A DNA stretch of 64,000 nt from an uncultured Roseibium sp. (GCF_963669205.1 NZ_OY769915.1:5182001-5246000), one strand, 5' to 3'. Shown: positions 45,437 through 52,252, numbered from the stretch's first letter. Notes: generated by a model not told the origin, from the sequence alone. Program-made: numbers and translations.

Positions 45437-46134
45437 GTGATCTGCAGTTCCCGCCGATGTTCCAGGGAGAAGGCCTGACCGGCCCCGCCGACCCCTTCGA
45501 CCGGGCCCTGGCGCTTGCAATCACCGGCACGGACGCGGGCACGGTCGTCTACAATTTTTCAGGCGACACCCTGAAAGCCAGCCTGATCTTCACCCCCGAA
45601 GTGCCGCTGGAAGAAGCCATGGCGACCCTGCCCGTCTGCGGCCTCGGGTTTCAGGCGGCTCTCGGCGCTCTTGCCCCGCCGGAAGTCGCCGTCCATCTGG
45701 AATGGGACGGCACGATCCGCGTGAACGGCGCTGTCTGCGGAAAGATGCGCCTCAAGGCGTCAACGTCGGATCCGGCGGAAACACCGGACTGGCTGGTTCT
45801 CGGCCTGGAGCTCAACATGACCAGTTCGACGGAAAATCCGGGCACCGATGCCGACACGACCTACCTCTCGGAGGAAGGCTGCGCCGAAATCACGCCGGAT
45901 GGCCTTCTTGAAGCCTGGGTGCGCCACAGCCTTTACTGGATCAACCGCTGGCTCGACGAGGGGCTGCGGCCCGTTCATGCCGACTGGCGCGGTCTTGTCC
46001 CTACGCTCGGGGAGCCGATAGACATCGATGGAAAATCCGGAACCTTCGTCGGGGTGGACGAGAATTTCGGAATGCTGCTCAGAACCGGGGAAGAGACGAC
46101 CCTGATCCCGCTTTCGAGCCGACTGGAGACCTGA
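45433..46134 (+). CDS. Biotin/lipoate A/B protein ligase family protein
   Basis: A 233-residue protein with an N-terminal PPMFQGEGLTGPADPFDRALALA and a ligase-like domain (about 20–170), followed by a small SH3-like C-terminal domain (SGTFVGVDENFGMLLRTGEET). The catalytic RGRGRR motif of BirA is absent, so it may be a divergent or non-catalytic member. It starts with GTG overlapping the Mrp stop. Homologues are common in fdh loci of alphaproteobacteria, where the role is not established. Confidence 0.75.
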   Translation: MSDLQFPPMFQGEGLTGPADPFDRALALAITGTDAGTVVYNFSGDTLKASLIFTPEVPLEEAMATLPVCGLGFQAALGALAPPEVAVHLEWDGTIRVNGAVCGKMRLKASTSDPAETPDWLVLGLELNMTSSTENPGTDADTTYLSEEGCAEITPDGLLEAWVRHSLYWINRWLDEGLRPVHADWRGLVPTLGEPIDIDGKSGTFVGVDENFGMLLRTGEETTLIPLSSRLET

Positions 46135-46138
46135 ACTC

Positions 46139-46615
46139 ATGAAACTGGCCCGTGCGATCCACATGGATGACAGCGACCGCAATGTCTATTTCTCGCCGGC
46201 GCGAACCGGTGAATGGTGCCTGTCGGGAGGCTTCGAGTTTTCCGACTGGACGGAGGCTGATCTTGTGGGAAAGGCCCGGCAGGCGTTTTCAAACGGCTGG
46301 CTCGGTCTCGAGACGTTCGGCCGTGTCACCTTCGTCGCCATCACGCCGGTCAGCGAAGACGAGTTCTCCGCCCTGGCGGATAATCTGGCCCGCCATTTCG
46401 TCGAGGTCTACGGCGCGCCATCGGTCGACGCGGCCAGAGGCGTCGCCGAGGACGAACTCCGTTACATGACCGAGCTTTGCTCCGAGCACGACGAGAACAT
46501 GCTGCTTGCCGTTCACCGGGAGCTTACTGATGAAGGCGTGAAGGAAAGCTACAGCGCCATCGAGGCCCCGGCGGCCGAACTGGATCTCGTCGCCATGCAC
46601 GGGGACATGCAGTAG
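46139..46615 (+). CDS. DUF6505-like protein of the formate dehydrogenase cluster
   Basis: A 158-residue soluble protein: MKLARAIHMDDSDRNVYFSPA at the start, GEWCLSGGFEFSDW, and GWLGLETFGRVTFVAIT in the middle. The layout matches small proteins (DUF6505) regularly found after the biotin/lipoate-ligase-like gene. It begins four bases after that gene and ends the plus-strand block. Function unknown. Confidence 0.72.
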   Translation: MKLARAIHMDDSDRNVYFSPARTGEWCLSGGFEFSDWTEADLVGKARQAFSNGWLGLETFGRVTFVAITPVSEDEFSALADNLARHFVEVYGAPSVDAARGVAEDELRYMTELCSEHDENMLLAVHRELTDEGVKESYSAIEAPAAELDLVAMHGDMQ

Positions 46616-46668
46616 TCTTCAGGACCGCGCGAAGGCACAAGCTGAACGTCGGGTCTCCCCGAACCGTC

Positions 46669-46697
46669 TTGCCGCCGGCGCTCAGGGCGACTAGTCT
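46669..46697 (+). promoter_or_regulatory. Promoter of the leader peptide–MFS unit
   Basis: TTGCCG (46669–46674) and TAGTCT (46692–46697) are separated by 17 bases. Transcription would begin near 46704, just before the Shine–Dalgarno of the leader peptide. Based on consensus likeness and position only. Confidence 0.45.
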
Positions 46698-46716
46698 TTC
46701 AGAACGGAGGCACCCG

Positions 46717-46767
46717 ATGACACGTCATTTTCAGACTGTGGTGAGACACGAGCGCATGGAGCGATAG
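46717..46767 (+). CDS. Leader peptide (16 residues) of an efflux gene
   Basis: A short reading frame MTRHFQTVVRHERMER preceded by the strong site CGGAGG seven bases upstream. It stops 24 bases before a rho-independent terminator that lies in front of the MFS gene. Four arginines and two histidines stand out. The arrangement promoter–short ORF–terminator–efflux gene is typical for ribosome-mediated attenuation, in which stalling on the leader relieves termination. Confidence 0.6.
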   Translation: MTRHFQTVVRHERMER

Positions 46768-46791
46768 CGGCGGTCCGTGCCGTTTTCCATG

Positions 46792-46823
46792 TGCCCCCGG
46801 TCTGGATCGGGGGCATTTTTTTT
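46792..46823 (+). terminator. Rho-independent terminator / attenuator before the MFS gene
   Basis: An 8-bp perfect stem TGCCCCCG/CGGGGGCA with an 8-base loop is followed by eight T residues. It lies between the leader peptide and the efflux gene, not after a gene end, which marks it as an attenuator. A weaker preceding hairpin CGGC...GCCG (about 46768–46782) may take part in an alternative structure. Confidence 0.8.
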
Positions 46824-46842
46824 GACTTTGTTAGAGAAACCC

Positions 46843-48045
46843 TTGGCCCGCACACCACCACATCTCATCACGATCATTCTGCTGACCGCGTTTTCACCGC
46901 TGTCACTGAACATGTTCCTGCCGTCCCTCGGCACGATCGCCGTGGATCTTCAGACGGACTACGCCCTGGTAAGCGTCGCGATTGCGGGCTATCTGGCGGC
47001 GACCGCCATTATTCAACTGATCGTCGGGCCGCTCGCGGACAGGTACGGCCGGCGCCCTGTCCTCCTCGTCGCGCTGATCCTCTTCAGCGCTGCGTCGTTC
47101 GTCTGCGCACTGGCGGAGAACATCTGGGTGTTTCTGCTGTTTCGGATGCTGCAGGGAAGCATCGTCGCCGGGAACACGCTGTCGCTCGCCATCGTGCGCG
47201 ACACGAACCCGCCGCAACAGGCCGCGGGACTTATCGGTTACATCAGCATGTGCATGGCCGTCGTTCCCATGCTTGGCCCTGTTCTGGGCGGGCTTCTGGA
47301 CACCGCGTTCGGCTGGCGTTCCAGCTTCTATCTCTATACGACCTGCGGGCTTCTGATCCTGGCGCTCTGCTGGTTCGACCTGGGGGAAACGAAACCGGAC
47401 CGGCAGGCCGACGCCCCGCCGCTGGCACGCGCAATCCTTGAACTTGTCAAGGATCCCCGCTTTTCCGCCTATGCCGTCTGTTCGACCTTCACCGTGGGCG
47501 CCTTCTTCATCTTTCTCGCCGGCGCCCCGCTGATCGCAACAATTTCTTTCGGTGTGACCACCGCGGAACTCGGGTTCCTGATCGGCAGCATCACCGTCGG
47601 GTTTTCCGCTGGCGGTTTTCTGGCGGGAAAACTGTCGTCACGACTGCCGCTGCCAGCAATGATGCTGGTCGGGCGGCTCACGGCCTGCATCGGTCTATCA
47701 ATTGGATTGCTGGTGTTTCTTCTGGGCGGCGCGTCGCCCTACGCCTTTTTCGCCGGCACGATCTTTGTCGGCATCGGCAACGGCATCACCATGCCGGGCA
47801 GCAACACCGGCGCAATGTCGGTGAGACCCGATCTTGCCGGGAGTGCCGCGGGACTGACCGGTTCGATGGCGCTTGCCGGCGGCGCGGCGCTGACAAGCCT
47901 GACCGGTATCGCGATCGGATCAGGCGATCAGCCGGTCACCGTGCTAGCGCTCATGCTTGCCAGTTCCGCCATCGGACTGGCGGCCGCCTTTGCCGCCCTG
48001 CTTCTCGAGCGGCGCGCCAGAGCAAGGCCGCTGGCCACGCATTGA
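46843..48045 (+). CDS. Bcr/CflA-family MFS drug efflux transporter
   Basis: A 400-residue, 12-span major facilitator. LADRYGRRPVLLVALILFSAASFVCALAE is the conserved loop between TM2 and TM3, and the overall pattern fits Bcr/CflA drug:proton antiporters. The start is uncertain: no ATG follows the attenuator, and TTG at 46843 (after GAGAAA) gives the usual N terminus, with TTG at 46822 or 46828 as alternatives. An ATG at 46777 would place the start before the terminator stem and is unlikely. Expression is probably controlled by the leader peptide. Confidence 0.85.
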   Translation: MARTPPHLITIILLTAFSPLSLNMFLPSLGTIAVDLQTDYALVSVAIAGYLAATAIIQLIVGPLADRYGRRPVLLVALILFSAASFVCALAENIWVFLLFRMLQGSIVAGNTLSLAIVRDTNPPQQAAGLIGYISMCMAVVPMLGPVLGGLLDTAFGWRSSFYLYTTCGLLILALCWFDLGETKPDRQADAPPLARAILELVKDPRFSAYAVCSTFTVGAFFIFLAGAPLIATISFGVTTAELGFLIGSITVGFSAGGFLAGKLSSRLPLPAMMLVGRLTACIGLSIGLLVFLLGGASPYAFFAGTIFVGIGNGITMPGSNTGAMSVRPDLAGSAAGLTGSMALAGGAALTSLTGIAIGSGDQPVTVLALMLASSAIGLAAAFAALLLERRARARPLATH

Positions 48046-48066
48046 GCGTTTCGGCAGGAATGGTGA

Positions 48067-48090
48067 AGCAAGGCGGTTTACCGCCTTGCT
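48067..48090. terminator. Bidirectional terminator between MFS and rtcB genes
   Basis: A perfect 10-bp hairpin AGCAAGGCGG/CCGCCTTGCT with loop TTTA, followed on the plus strand by CCTTTCTTCTTTTT. It serves the MFS gene, and the rtcB stop codon lies inside it on the other strand. Confidence 0.7.
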
Positions 48091-49484
48091 CCTTTCTTCT
48101 TTTTCCAGAACGGCTCGATATCGCCGGCCATGATGCAGCCGAACGGATCGATATAGTCCTCGATCTCGGCCAGACCGTATTTCTTGATCTGGGCGACGAC
48201 CGCGTCCGCCTTCTTGTAGCCGGACGGCAGTTCGGAGACGTCGATCTTCTCCTCGAAGAAGCGGATGTCGAGACCTTCCGTTTCTTCGCGGAGCATCGCT
48301 TCCGGCGTCTTGCCGAGCGAGCGGCGCTTGTGCTCGGAACGCGAGAAGTTGCGGCCCGCACCATGCGGGGAGAATCCGAGCGCATGACCGGCATCCTTGC
48401 CGCGCACGACCAGAACCGGCTCCGCCATGTTCAGCGGGATCAGGGTCAGGCCGGTCGCGTCGGATGCATATCCGTCCCAGGCAGGCGTTGCCCCCTTGCC
48501 GTGGTAGAACAGACCATCGCGTTCAAACACGAAGTTATGCTCGTTCCAGAAACGGTCCGAGTGGCTCGCACCGCTCGCCTCGACCGTCGCCTGATGCAAA
48601 GCGTTGTGGTTCGCCTTGGTCCACTTGCGGATCAGTTGCAACGCGTCCCAATAGGCTTTGCCTTCCTCGCTCTCGGACGGGATCCAGGCATTCTGCTTCA
48701 AGGTTTTCGGCGACAGCTTCCTGCGGTATTTTTCCGCAACATTCATGCCGATCCGGTAAAGCAGCGCGCCCGGTCCGCGCGATCCGTGATGGGTCACCAT
48801 CGCGGTCTTGCCGGTTTTCCTGGAGACGCCGACAAACAGGAAATGGTTGCCGTCGCCCTGGGTTCCCAGATGCTCCTGCGCCGAACGCAGGATCTTCGGG
48901 TTGTTCAGGAACCGGTTGTCGCGGAACTGGTCGTAAAGGTCCATCGACATGGTGAAGCGCTTGCCGTTGGCACGCCCGCCACCGCCGAAATGGGTCACCG
49001 AATGCGCCGCATCCAGAACCGCCCTCGGGTCGGCATCCTCGAACTCGGTCATCATCACCGAGCAGCAGATATCGGCACTGTGCATCCCCGGATGGATCGC
49101 CCCGCGCGCCGCCACCACACCGCCGACCGGAATGGTTCCGAGCGGACCGGCCGGACAGGCGTCCGGCATGATGGCCCCGGCTTCGACCGTCGGTGTGCGC
49201 ATCAGCTCCGTCATATGATGCTTGACCGCCTTCAGGTTCACCTCTTCGTCTTCGCCCTCCGCGTCCAGGTTGACATGAAACGGCTTTGCTCCCGAGGCGG
49301 CCAGCGGCAGAACCGGGTCCGGCTTGTAGCTTTCCAGCATCTGGCGCACGGCCTCCAGCGGCGTGCCTTCATCAAGCGCGGCCTGGCCGTCCCTGAGGGC
49401 GGCACCAAAGGCCTTGCCTTCTTCGTGACCCCAGGCAGTCAGCATCGTGCTGGTCAGCGTCATCGTTTCCGTTTCATTCGTCAT
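48078..49484 (-). CDS. rtcB: RtcB-family RNA ligase
   Basis: A 468-residue RNA ligase that joins 2',3'-cyclic phosphate (or 3'-phosphate) and 5'-OH RNA ends using GTP and Mn2+. The metal site HPGMHSADICCSV, the LGTQGDGNHF signature and the guanylylated histidine in SPHGAGR are present. In the first motif the usual DxxCG reads DICCS. The ATG at 49484 follows AAGGAAGAAG. It ends the rsr–Y RNA–rtcB unit opposite rtcR. No rtcA (RNA cyclase) gene is found in the window. Confidence 0.93.
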   Translation of the reverse strand: MTNETETMTLTSTMLTAWGHEEGKAFGAALRDGQAALDEGTPLEAVRQMLESYKPDPVLPLAASGAKPFHVNLDAEGEDEEVNLKAVKHHMTELMRTPTVEAGAIMPDACPAGPLGTIPVGGVVAARGAIHPGMHSADICCSVMMTEFEDADPRAVLDAAHSVTHFGGGGRANGKRFTMSMDLYDQFRDNRFLNNPKILRSAQEHLGTQGDGNHFLFVGVSRKTGKTAMVTHHGSRGPGALLYRIGMNVAEKYRRKLSPKTLKQNAWIPSESEEGKAYWDALQLIRKWTKANHNALHQATVEASGASHSDRFWNEHNFVFERDGLFYHGKGATPAWDGYASDATGLTLIPLNMAEPVLVVRGKDAGHALGFSPHGAGRNFSRSEHKRRSLGKTPEAMLREETEGLDIRFFEEKIDVSELPSGYKKADAVVAQIKKYGLAEIEDYIDPFGCIMAGDIEPFWKKKKGARR

Positions 49485-49505
49485 CGTCTTCTTCCTTCAT
49501 ACCCG

Positions 49506-49568
49506 CCTGGCGGCAAGCGGCGGCAGGACGCGTTGCATTGAACAACACTTCTGCCGGCATCCGCCAGG
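49506..49568 (-). ncRNA. Compact Y RNA (copy 6, nearest rtcB)
   Basis: A 63-nt RNA with closing stem CCTGGCGG/CCGCCAGG, 5' internal loop ATGCC, second stem GGCAG/CTGCC, and a GTTG/CAAC terminal hairpin. The 3' internal loop is GCCGCTTG. It shares the ATGCC and CTTG elements with the other five copies but lacks a tRNA-like module. Its 3' end lies 21 bases before the rtcB ATG. Identified by structure and adjacency to the Ro60 gene. Confidence 0.75.
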
Positions 49569-49569
49569 C

Positions 49570-49715
49570 TATGCGGGGCAAGGTTTGGCAAGATCTTCAT
49601 TCCGCCACCGGATTGCTCCGGGCCAGACTTGAACTGGCACGGGAAGCGCTTTCGCGCCGCCCCTCCCGGCCGTGCCGGGAGGCGTCTACCTGTAATCCTG
49701 CCGGCATCCCCGATA
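49570..49715 (-). ncRNA. tRNA-like Y RNA (copy 5, long-variable-arm type)
   Basis: A 146-nt RNA. The closing stem TATCGGGG/CCCCGCATA has one bulged C. The 5' loop is ATGCC and the 3' loop AAACCTTG; the second stem is GGCAGGAT/ATCTTGCC. The module has a T-arm GCCAG-TTCAAGT-CTGGC, an acceptor-like stem CCGGA/TCCGG closed by the GNRA tetraloop GCAA, a GCGC-GAAA-GCGC arm like the variable arm of tRNA-Leu, and GGTAGACGCC ... GGCGGAAT as a split D-arm. The tRNA halves are in reversed order. It ends one base before copy 6. Confidence 0.75.
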
Positions 49716-49758
49716 TCGCGGCAGAGCCGCAATCAGATACCTATTTCAAATTCATTTG

Positions 49759-49900
49759 CGGTCAGGGCGACAAATGGGTGCAAAACAATCCTGCTCTACC
49801 GATTGAGCTACGCTGCCTCACTTGGTTGCAGCGGCGGGACTCGAACCCGCAACCTGGCGATTATGAGTCGATGTAGTTCTGCGGGCATTCGCCCTGACCG
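49759..49900 (-). ncRNA. tRNA-like Y RNA (copy 4, CAT loop)
   Basis: A 142-nt RNA. Twelve base pairs CGGTCAGGGCGA/TCGCCCTGACCG close it; the second stem is GCAGAAC/GTTTTGC. Inside, a loop CTCATAA (as in Met tRNA) and the T-arm GCGGG-TTCGAGT-CCCGC come first. CGCTGC-AACCA follows, then GCAGCG-TA and the D-arm GCTC-AATCGGTA-GAGC. So the tRNA 3' half precedes the 5' half, and the acceptor stem closes on a loop that includes ACCA. A tRNA finder could report a pseudo-tRNA here. Confidence 0.85.
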
Positions 49901-49912
49901 TATCTTTCGGGT

Positions 49913-49974
49913 GCGGCGGCAAGGAATGACAGGACACTCATGGTCAAGAATGTAGTCCTGCCGGCATCCGCCGC
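49913..49974 (-). ncRNA. Compact Y RNA (copy 3)
   Basis: A 62-nt RNA with closing stem GCGGCGG/CCGCCGC, 5' loop ATGCC, 3' loop ATTCCTTG, and second stem GGCAGGAC/GTCCTGTC (one G-U pair) capped by a 19-nt loop. It lacks a tRNA-like module. The stems differ in sequence from the other copies yet still pair, which supports a conserved RNA structure. Confidence 0.75.
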
Positions 49975-50035
49975 GATTGATTTTCAATTCTTCTTCTCGT
50001 GTTTGAGCCGGTCCGTGTCCGGCCGAAAGGTCGGC

Positions 50036-50180
50036 CCGGTCAGGGCGACAAGGTGGGTGCAAAACACTCCTGCTCTATCCGTTGAGCTACGCTGCATCAG
50101 TTGGTTGCAGCGGCGGGATTCGAACCCGCAACCTGGCGATCCACAGTCGATGTAGTTCTGCAGGCATTCGCCCTGACCGG
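50036..50180 (-). ncRNA. tRNA-like Y RNA (copy 2, GTG loop)
   Basis: A 145-nt RNA. Thirteen perfect base pairs CCGGTCAGGGCGA/TCGCCCTGACCGG close it; the second stem is GCAGAAC/GTTTTGC, with loops ATGCCT and ACCCACCTTG. The tRNA-like module has loop CTGTGGA (as in His tRNA), T-arm GCGGG-TTCGAAT-CCCGC, a perfect 7-bp acceptor CGCTGCA/TGCAGCG closed by ACCAACTGA, and D-arm GCTC-AACGGATA-GAGC. The order is 3' half then 5' half. The Y stem sits where the anticodon stem's 5' strand would be. Confidence 0.87.
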
Positions 50181-50194
50181 TTCAATTCCTTGTT

Positions 50195-50635
50195 GAGATG
50201 CGGCGGCAAGAATGAAGAAACCCGGAGAGCCCCGCTCTAGGTGATGGACTCATAAATGAGACTGAAATGGCATGTGCAATGGCGAAATCCCGTTAGGAAG
50301 GGTGTGCGGAGCGGGCTTCCTGCCCGGTCAAGCACGCTGACGACACGGGGTGAAGCCATTTCCATGTCCTTCGGATTTGACTGGATTGCGCCTCTTCGGC
50401 GTCGCGAAAGGCTTGAAAATGAACCACATTTCCTGCGCTTCCGCTCCTTGAGGAGAAGCAATCCGCCTCAAACCATTTCCGCCTCATTTATGAGTCCATC
50501 ACCTAGCCTGAGAGCGCGTGCACGATCAACCTGCGCTCAAAAGGGCGCAGACAAGCTGATCCGGAGGGGAGTCGAACCCGCTCGGACTGTTCCGATCCTG
50601 GAGCAATGTAGTTCCTTCGGCATCCGCCAAATCTC
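50195..50635 (-). ncRNA. tRNA-like Y RNA (copy 1), split by a MITE
   Basis: With the 264-bp insertion removed this is a Y RNA of about 175 nt. The closing stem GAGATTTGGCGG/CCGCCGCATCTC has one mismatch. The 5' loop is ATGCC, the 3' loop ATTCTTG and the second stem GAAGGAAC/GTTTCTTC. The T-loop reads GGGTTCGACTCCC, and the acceptor-like stem GATCA/TGATC carries an extra CTGCGC/GCGCAG hairpin (50531–50550). The D-arm GCTC-TCAGGCTA-GAGC is reformed only across the insertion site. The present copy is probably non-functional or altered. Confidence 0.8.
50240..50503. mobile_element. MITE-like element with 21-bp terminal inverted repeats and TA duplication
   Basis: A 264-bp element. The termini begin GGTGATGGACTC and end with its complement; 21 bases are perfect and the match extends imperfectly to about 31 (GAAATGG in both arms). 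It is flanked by TA at 50238–50239 and 50504–50505. There is no transposase reading frame. TA duplication and short terminal repeats fit an IS630/Tc1-mariner-type transposase acting in trans. It lies within the D-loop of Y RNA copy 1. Confidence 0.85.
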
Positions 50636-50641
50636 TTTGTC

Positions 50642-50669
50642 AGCGCGGCAGGCGGTTACCCGCCGCGCT
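50642..50669 (-). other. Intercistronic hairpin between rsr and the Y RNA array
   Basis: A perfect 8-bp stem AGCGCGGC/GCCGCGCT lies just after the rsr stop and seven bases before copy 1. There is no U-tract, so a role in RNA processing or mRNA 3'-end protection is more likely than termination. Confidence 0.5.
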
Positions 50670-50677
50670 TTCGCGTG

Positions 50678-52252
50678 TCATTCGAGATCGATTGCCTCGA
50701 TCTCGCCGACCCACTGGTCGGCATTCATGGTGCCCTTGGCGAAGGCCGCGATCTGGTCGAACACCGCATCGGAGAAGCCCCCGATGTTGAGGATATCCGG
50801 CCGCGGCTTGGCCTGGGTCGACCCGTAAGGCGCGATATCGATGCACACCATCTTGGCGTCCGGGTTACGCCTTTTCAGCGTTTCCCATTCACGCATCACG
50901 CCGGTCTGGTGACCCGCCTGGATCCCGGCCCAGGACTGGTTATCCGAAACCAGGATGACCAGATCCGGCGCACGCCGCTTGGCATTCAGCCACGCCAGCG
51001 GTGCCGCACAGTCCGTTCCGCCGCCCCACTGCTCGGTGAGCTTGCGGGCATTGGTCATCACGGTGTCTCGCCCGGTCAGCTTGACCGGCCGCACCTTGAC
51101 CTCGAACGGCAGAACCGTGGCCCCGCGGTTTCGGCGCAGAACGGCTGCAGCGACCAGGGCCGCAACATCAACGCAGCGCGTTGCCGTCGTCGCCCCCTTT
51201 CGGTATCCGGTCACCGGCGAGGCCATCGACCCGGAGACATCCGGGCACACCACCACCTGGCCCTTGAGGGCCGGGACATTGGCGACCGAGATCTCCATGG
51301 CTTCATGCATCGCCTCGCGGATCTCCGCCGGCATCTCGTCCGACAGGGCCTGAAAACCCGTCAGCAGCTGATACGGGAAGGCACGCGCCTTCCTGATCCG
51401 CTTCGGATCCTTCAGGATATCCGCCACCAGACGCACGGCCGGCGTCTTTTCGAACCTTGCACCTTCAAAGACGCCGTGGCGCAGAAAGGTGTTCAGGTTC
51501 ATACGCACCATGTTCCAGGTCCCGCGCTCCGCCAGCTTCGTCCAGTCTTCCGTCGAAAGAGGCAGATGCGTCAGCATCTGGAACGGGACATCGGGCAGTG
51601 CCCGGCCTTTCGGGTTCTCCTTGAACGCCACATAGGCACGGACCTGTTCCGGCAGCTTTTCAACGTCACACGGCTTGCCGATCAGCCAGGCGAACAGGGC
51701 ATCTCGCTCTGCATCGCGCGGTTTCGGGTGCACCATCTTGATGACGTCCGCCAGCGACGGATCGTTGCCGATCGACGCCTGCAGCAGCTGATACTCGGTT
51801 GCCGCGTTCAGCCATCCGCGAACGAGCGCCTTCGGCCGTGTTCCGAGCGACTTGCGCCCCGTCTGCCCCGAACGCATGATCTGCACGAAGTTGCGCAGCA
51901 TCCTGCCGTCGGTGACTACATGCGGAAACGCCCTGGCGAGAAGGACCGCATCACGCGATGCCAGAACCGCCAGCAACAGGGCCGGTAGATCCTTCATCCT
52001 GCCTTTCTGGCGGGCGTAGACCGCCGTCTTTGCCAGGAACGCATCCGGAACCATGTCCGCGGCATTCAGAACCGCCTCCAGTTCAAGCTCGGCGGACTGG
52101 TAGAACGTGTTGCCGATGGACCCGGTCGCCGCCAGCTGGGCCAGCTTGTGACGATCCTCGTAAGCATAGGCCTTGCCACCCGCCAGGTTCCTGGCATCGG
52201 CTTTGCCGGAAAAACGCCCACGCTGGGATGCAAACAGGGTTTTGTTCGCCAT
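50678..52252 (-). CDS. rsr: Ro60-like TROVE/VWA RNA-binding ring protein
   Basis: Orthologue of the Ro60 autoantigen (524 residues). Residues about 15–320 form the HEAT-like TROVE ring, and 330–524 a von Willebrand A domain with intact MIDAS residues (PDVSGS at 337–342, GGTDC, and VSDN). Bacterial Ro60 binds Y RNAs, which tether it to exoribonucleases for structured RNA decay. I chose the ATG at 52252, preceded by GGAGAG, over the longer frame beginning at 52417. It heads the unit rsr–Y RNAs–rtcB, divergent from rtcR. Confidence 0.93.
   Translation of the reverse strand: MANKTLFASQRGRFSGKADARNLAGGKAYAYEDRHKLAQLAATGSIGNTFYQSAELELEAVLNAADMVPDAFLAKTAVYARQKGRMKDLPALLLAVLASRDAVLLARAFPHVVTDGRMLRNFVQIMRSGQTGRKSLGTRPKALVRGWLNAATEYQLLQASIGNDPSLADVIKMVHPKPRDAERDALFAWLIGKPCDVEKLPEQVRAYVAFKENPKGRALPDVPFQMLTHLPLSTEDWTKLAERGTWNMVRMNLNTFLRHGVFEGARFEKTPAVRLVADILKDPKRIRKARAFPYQLLTGFQALSDEMPAEIREAMHEAMEISVANVPALKGQVVVCPDVSGSMASPVTGYRKGATTATRCVDVAALVAAAVLRRNRGATVLPFEVKVRPVKLTGRDTVMTNARKLTEQWGGGTDCAAPLAWLNAKRRAPDLVILVSDNQSWAGIQAGHQTGVMREWETLKRRNPDAKMVCIDIAPYGSTQAKPRPDILNIGGFSDAVFDQIAAFAKGTMNADQWVGEIEAIDLE

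Noticed and set aside
46777..46842. ATG start of the MFS protein at 46777
   Set aside because: Translation would run through the terminator stem, and the extra residues (MPFSMCPRSGSGAF...) are not typical of the family; a TTG after the terminator fits better.
49759..50180. Two or more ordinary tRNA genes (CAT and GTG anticodon loops, intact T- and D-arms)
   Set aside because: The 3' half lies before the 5' half, the anticodon stem lacks its normal 5' strand, and both are enclosed in Y RNA stems beside the Ro60 gene. A standard cloverleaf cannot be drawn in linear order.
50240..50503. Complete insertion sequence
   Set aside because: The element is only 264 bp and contains no transposase reading frame; it is a non-autonomous MITE.
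49506..50635. CRISPR-like array (recurrent GGCATCCGCC segments)
   Set aside because: The recurring segment is only about 10 bases, the spacing is irregular, units differ in length, and each unit forms its own long-range stem. No cas genes are present.
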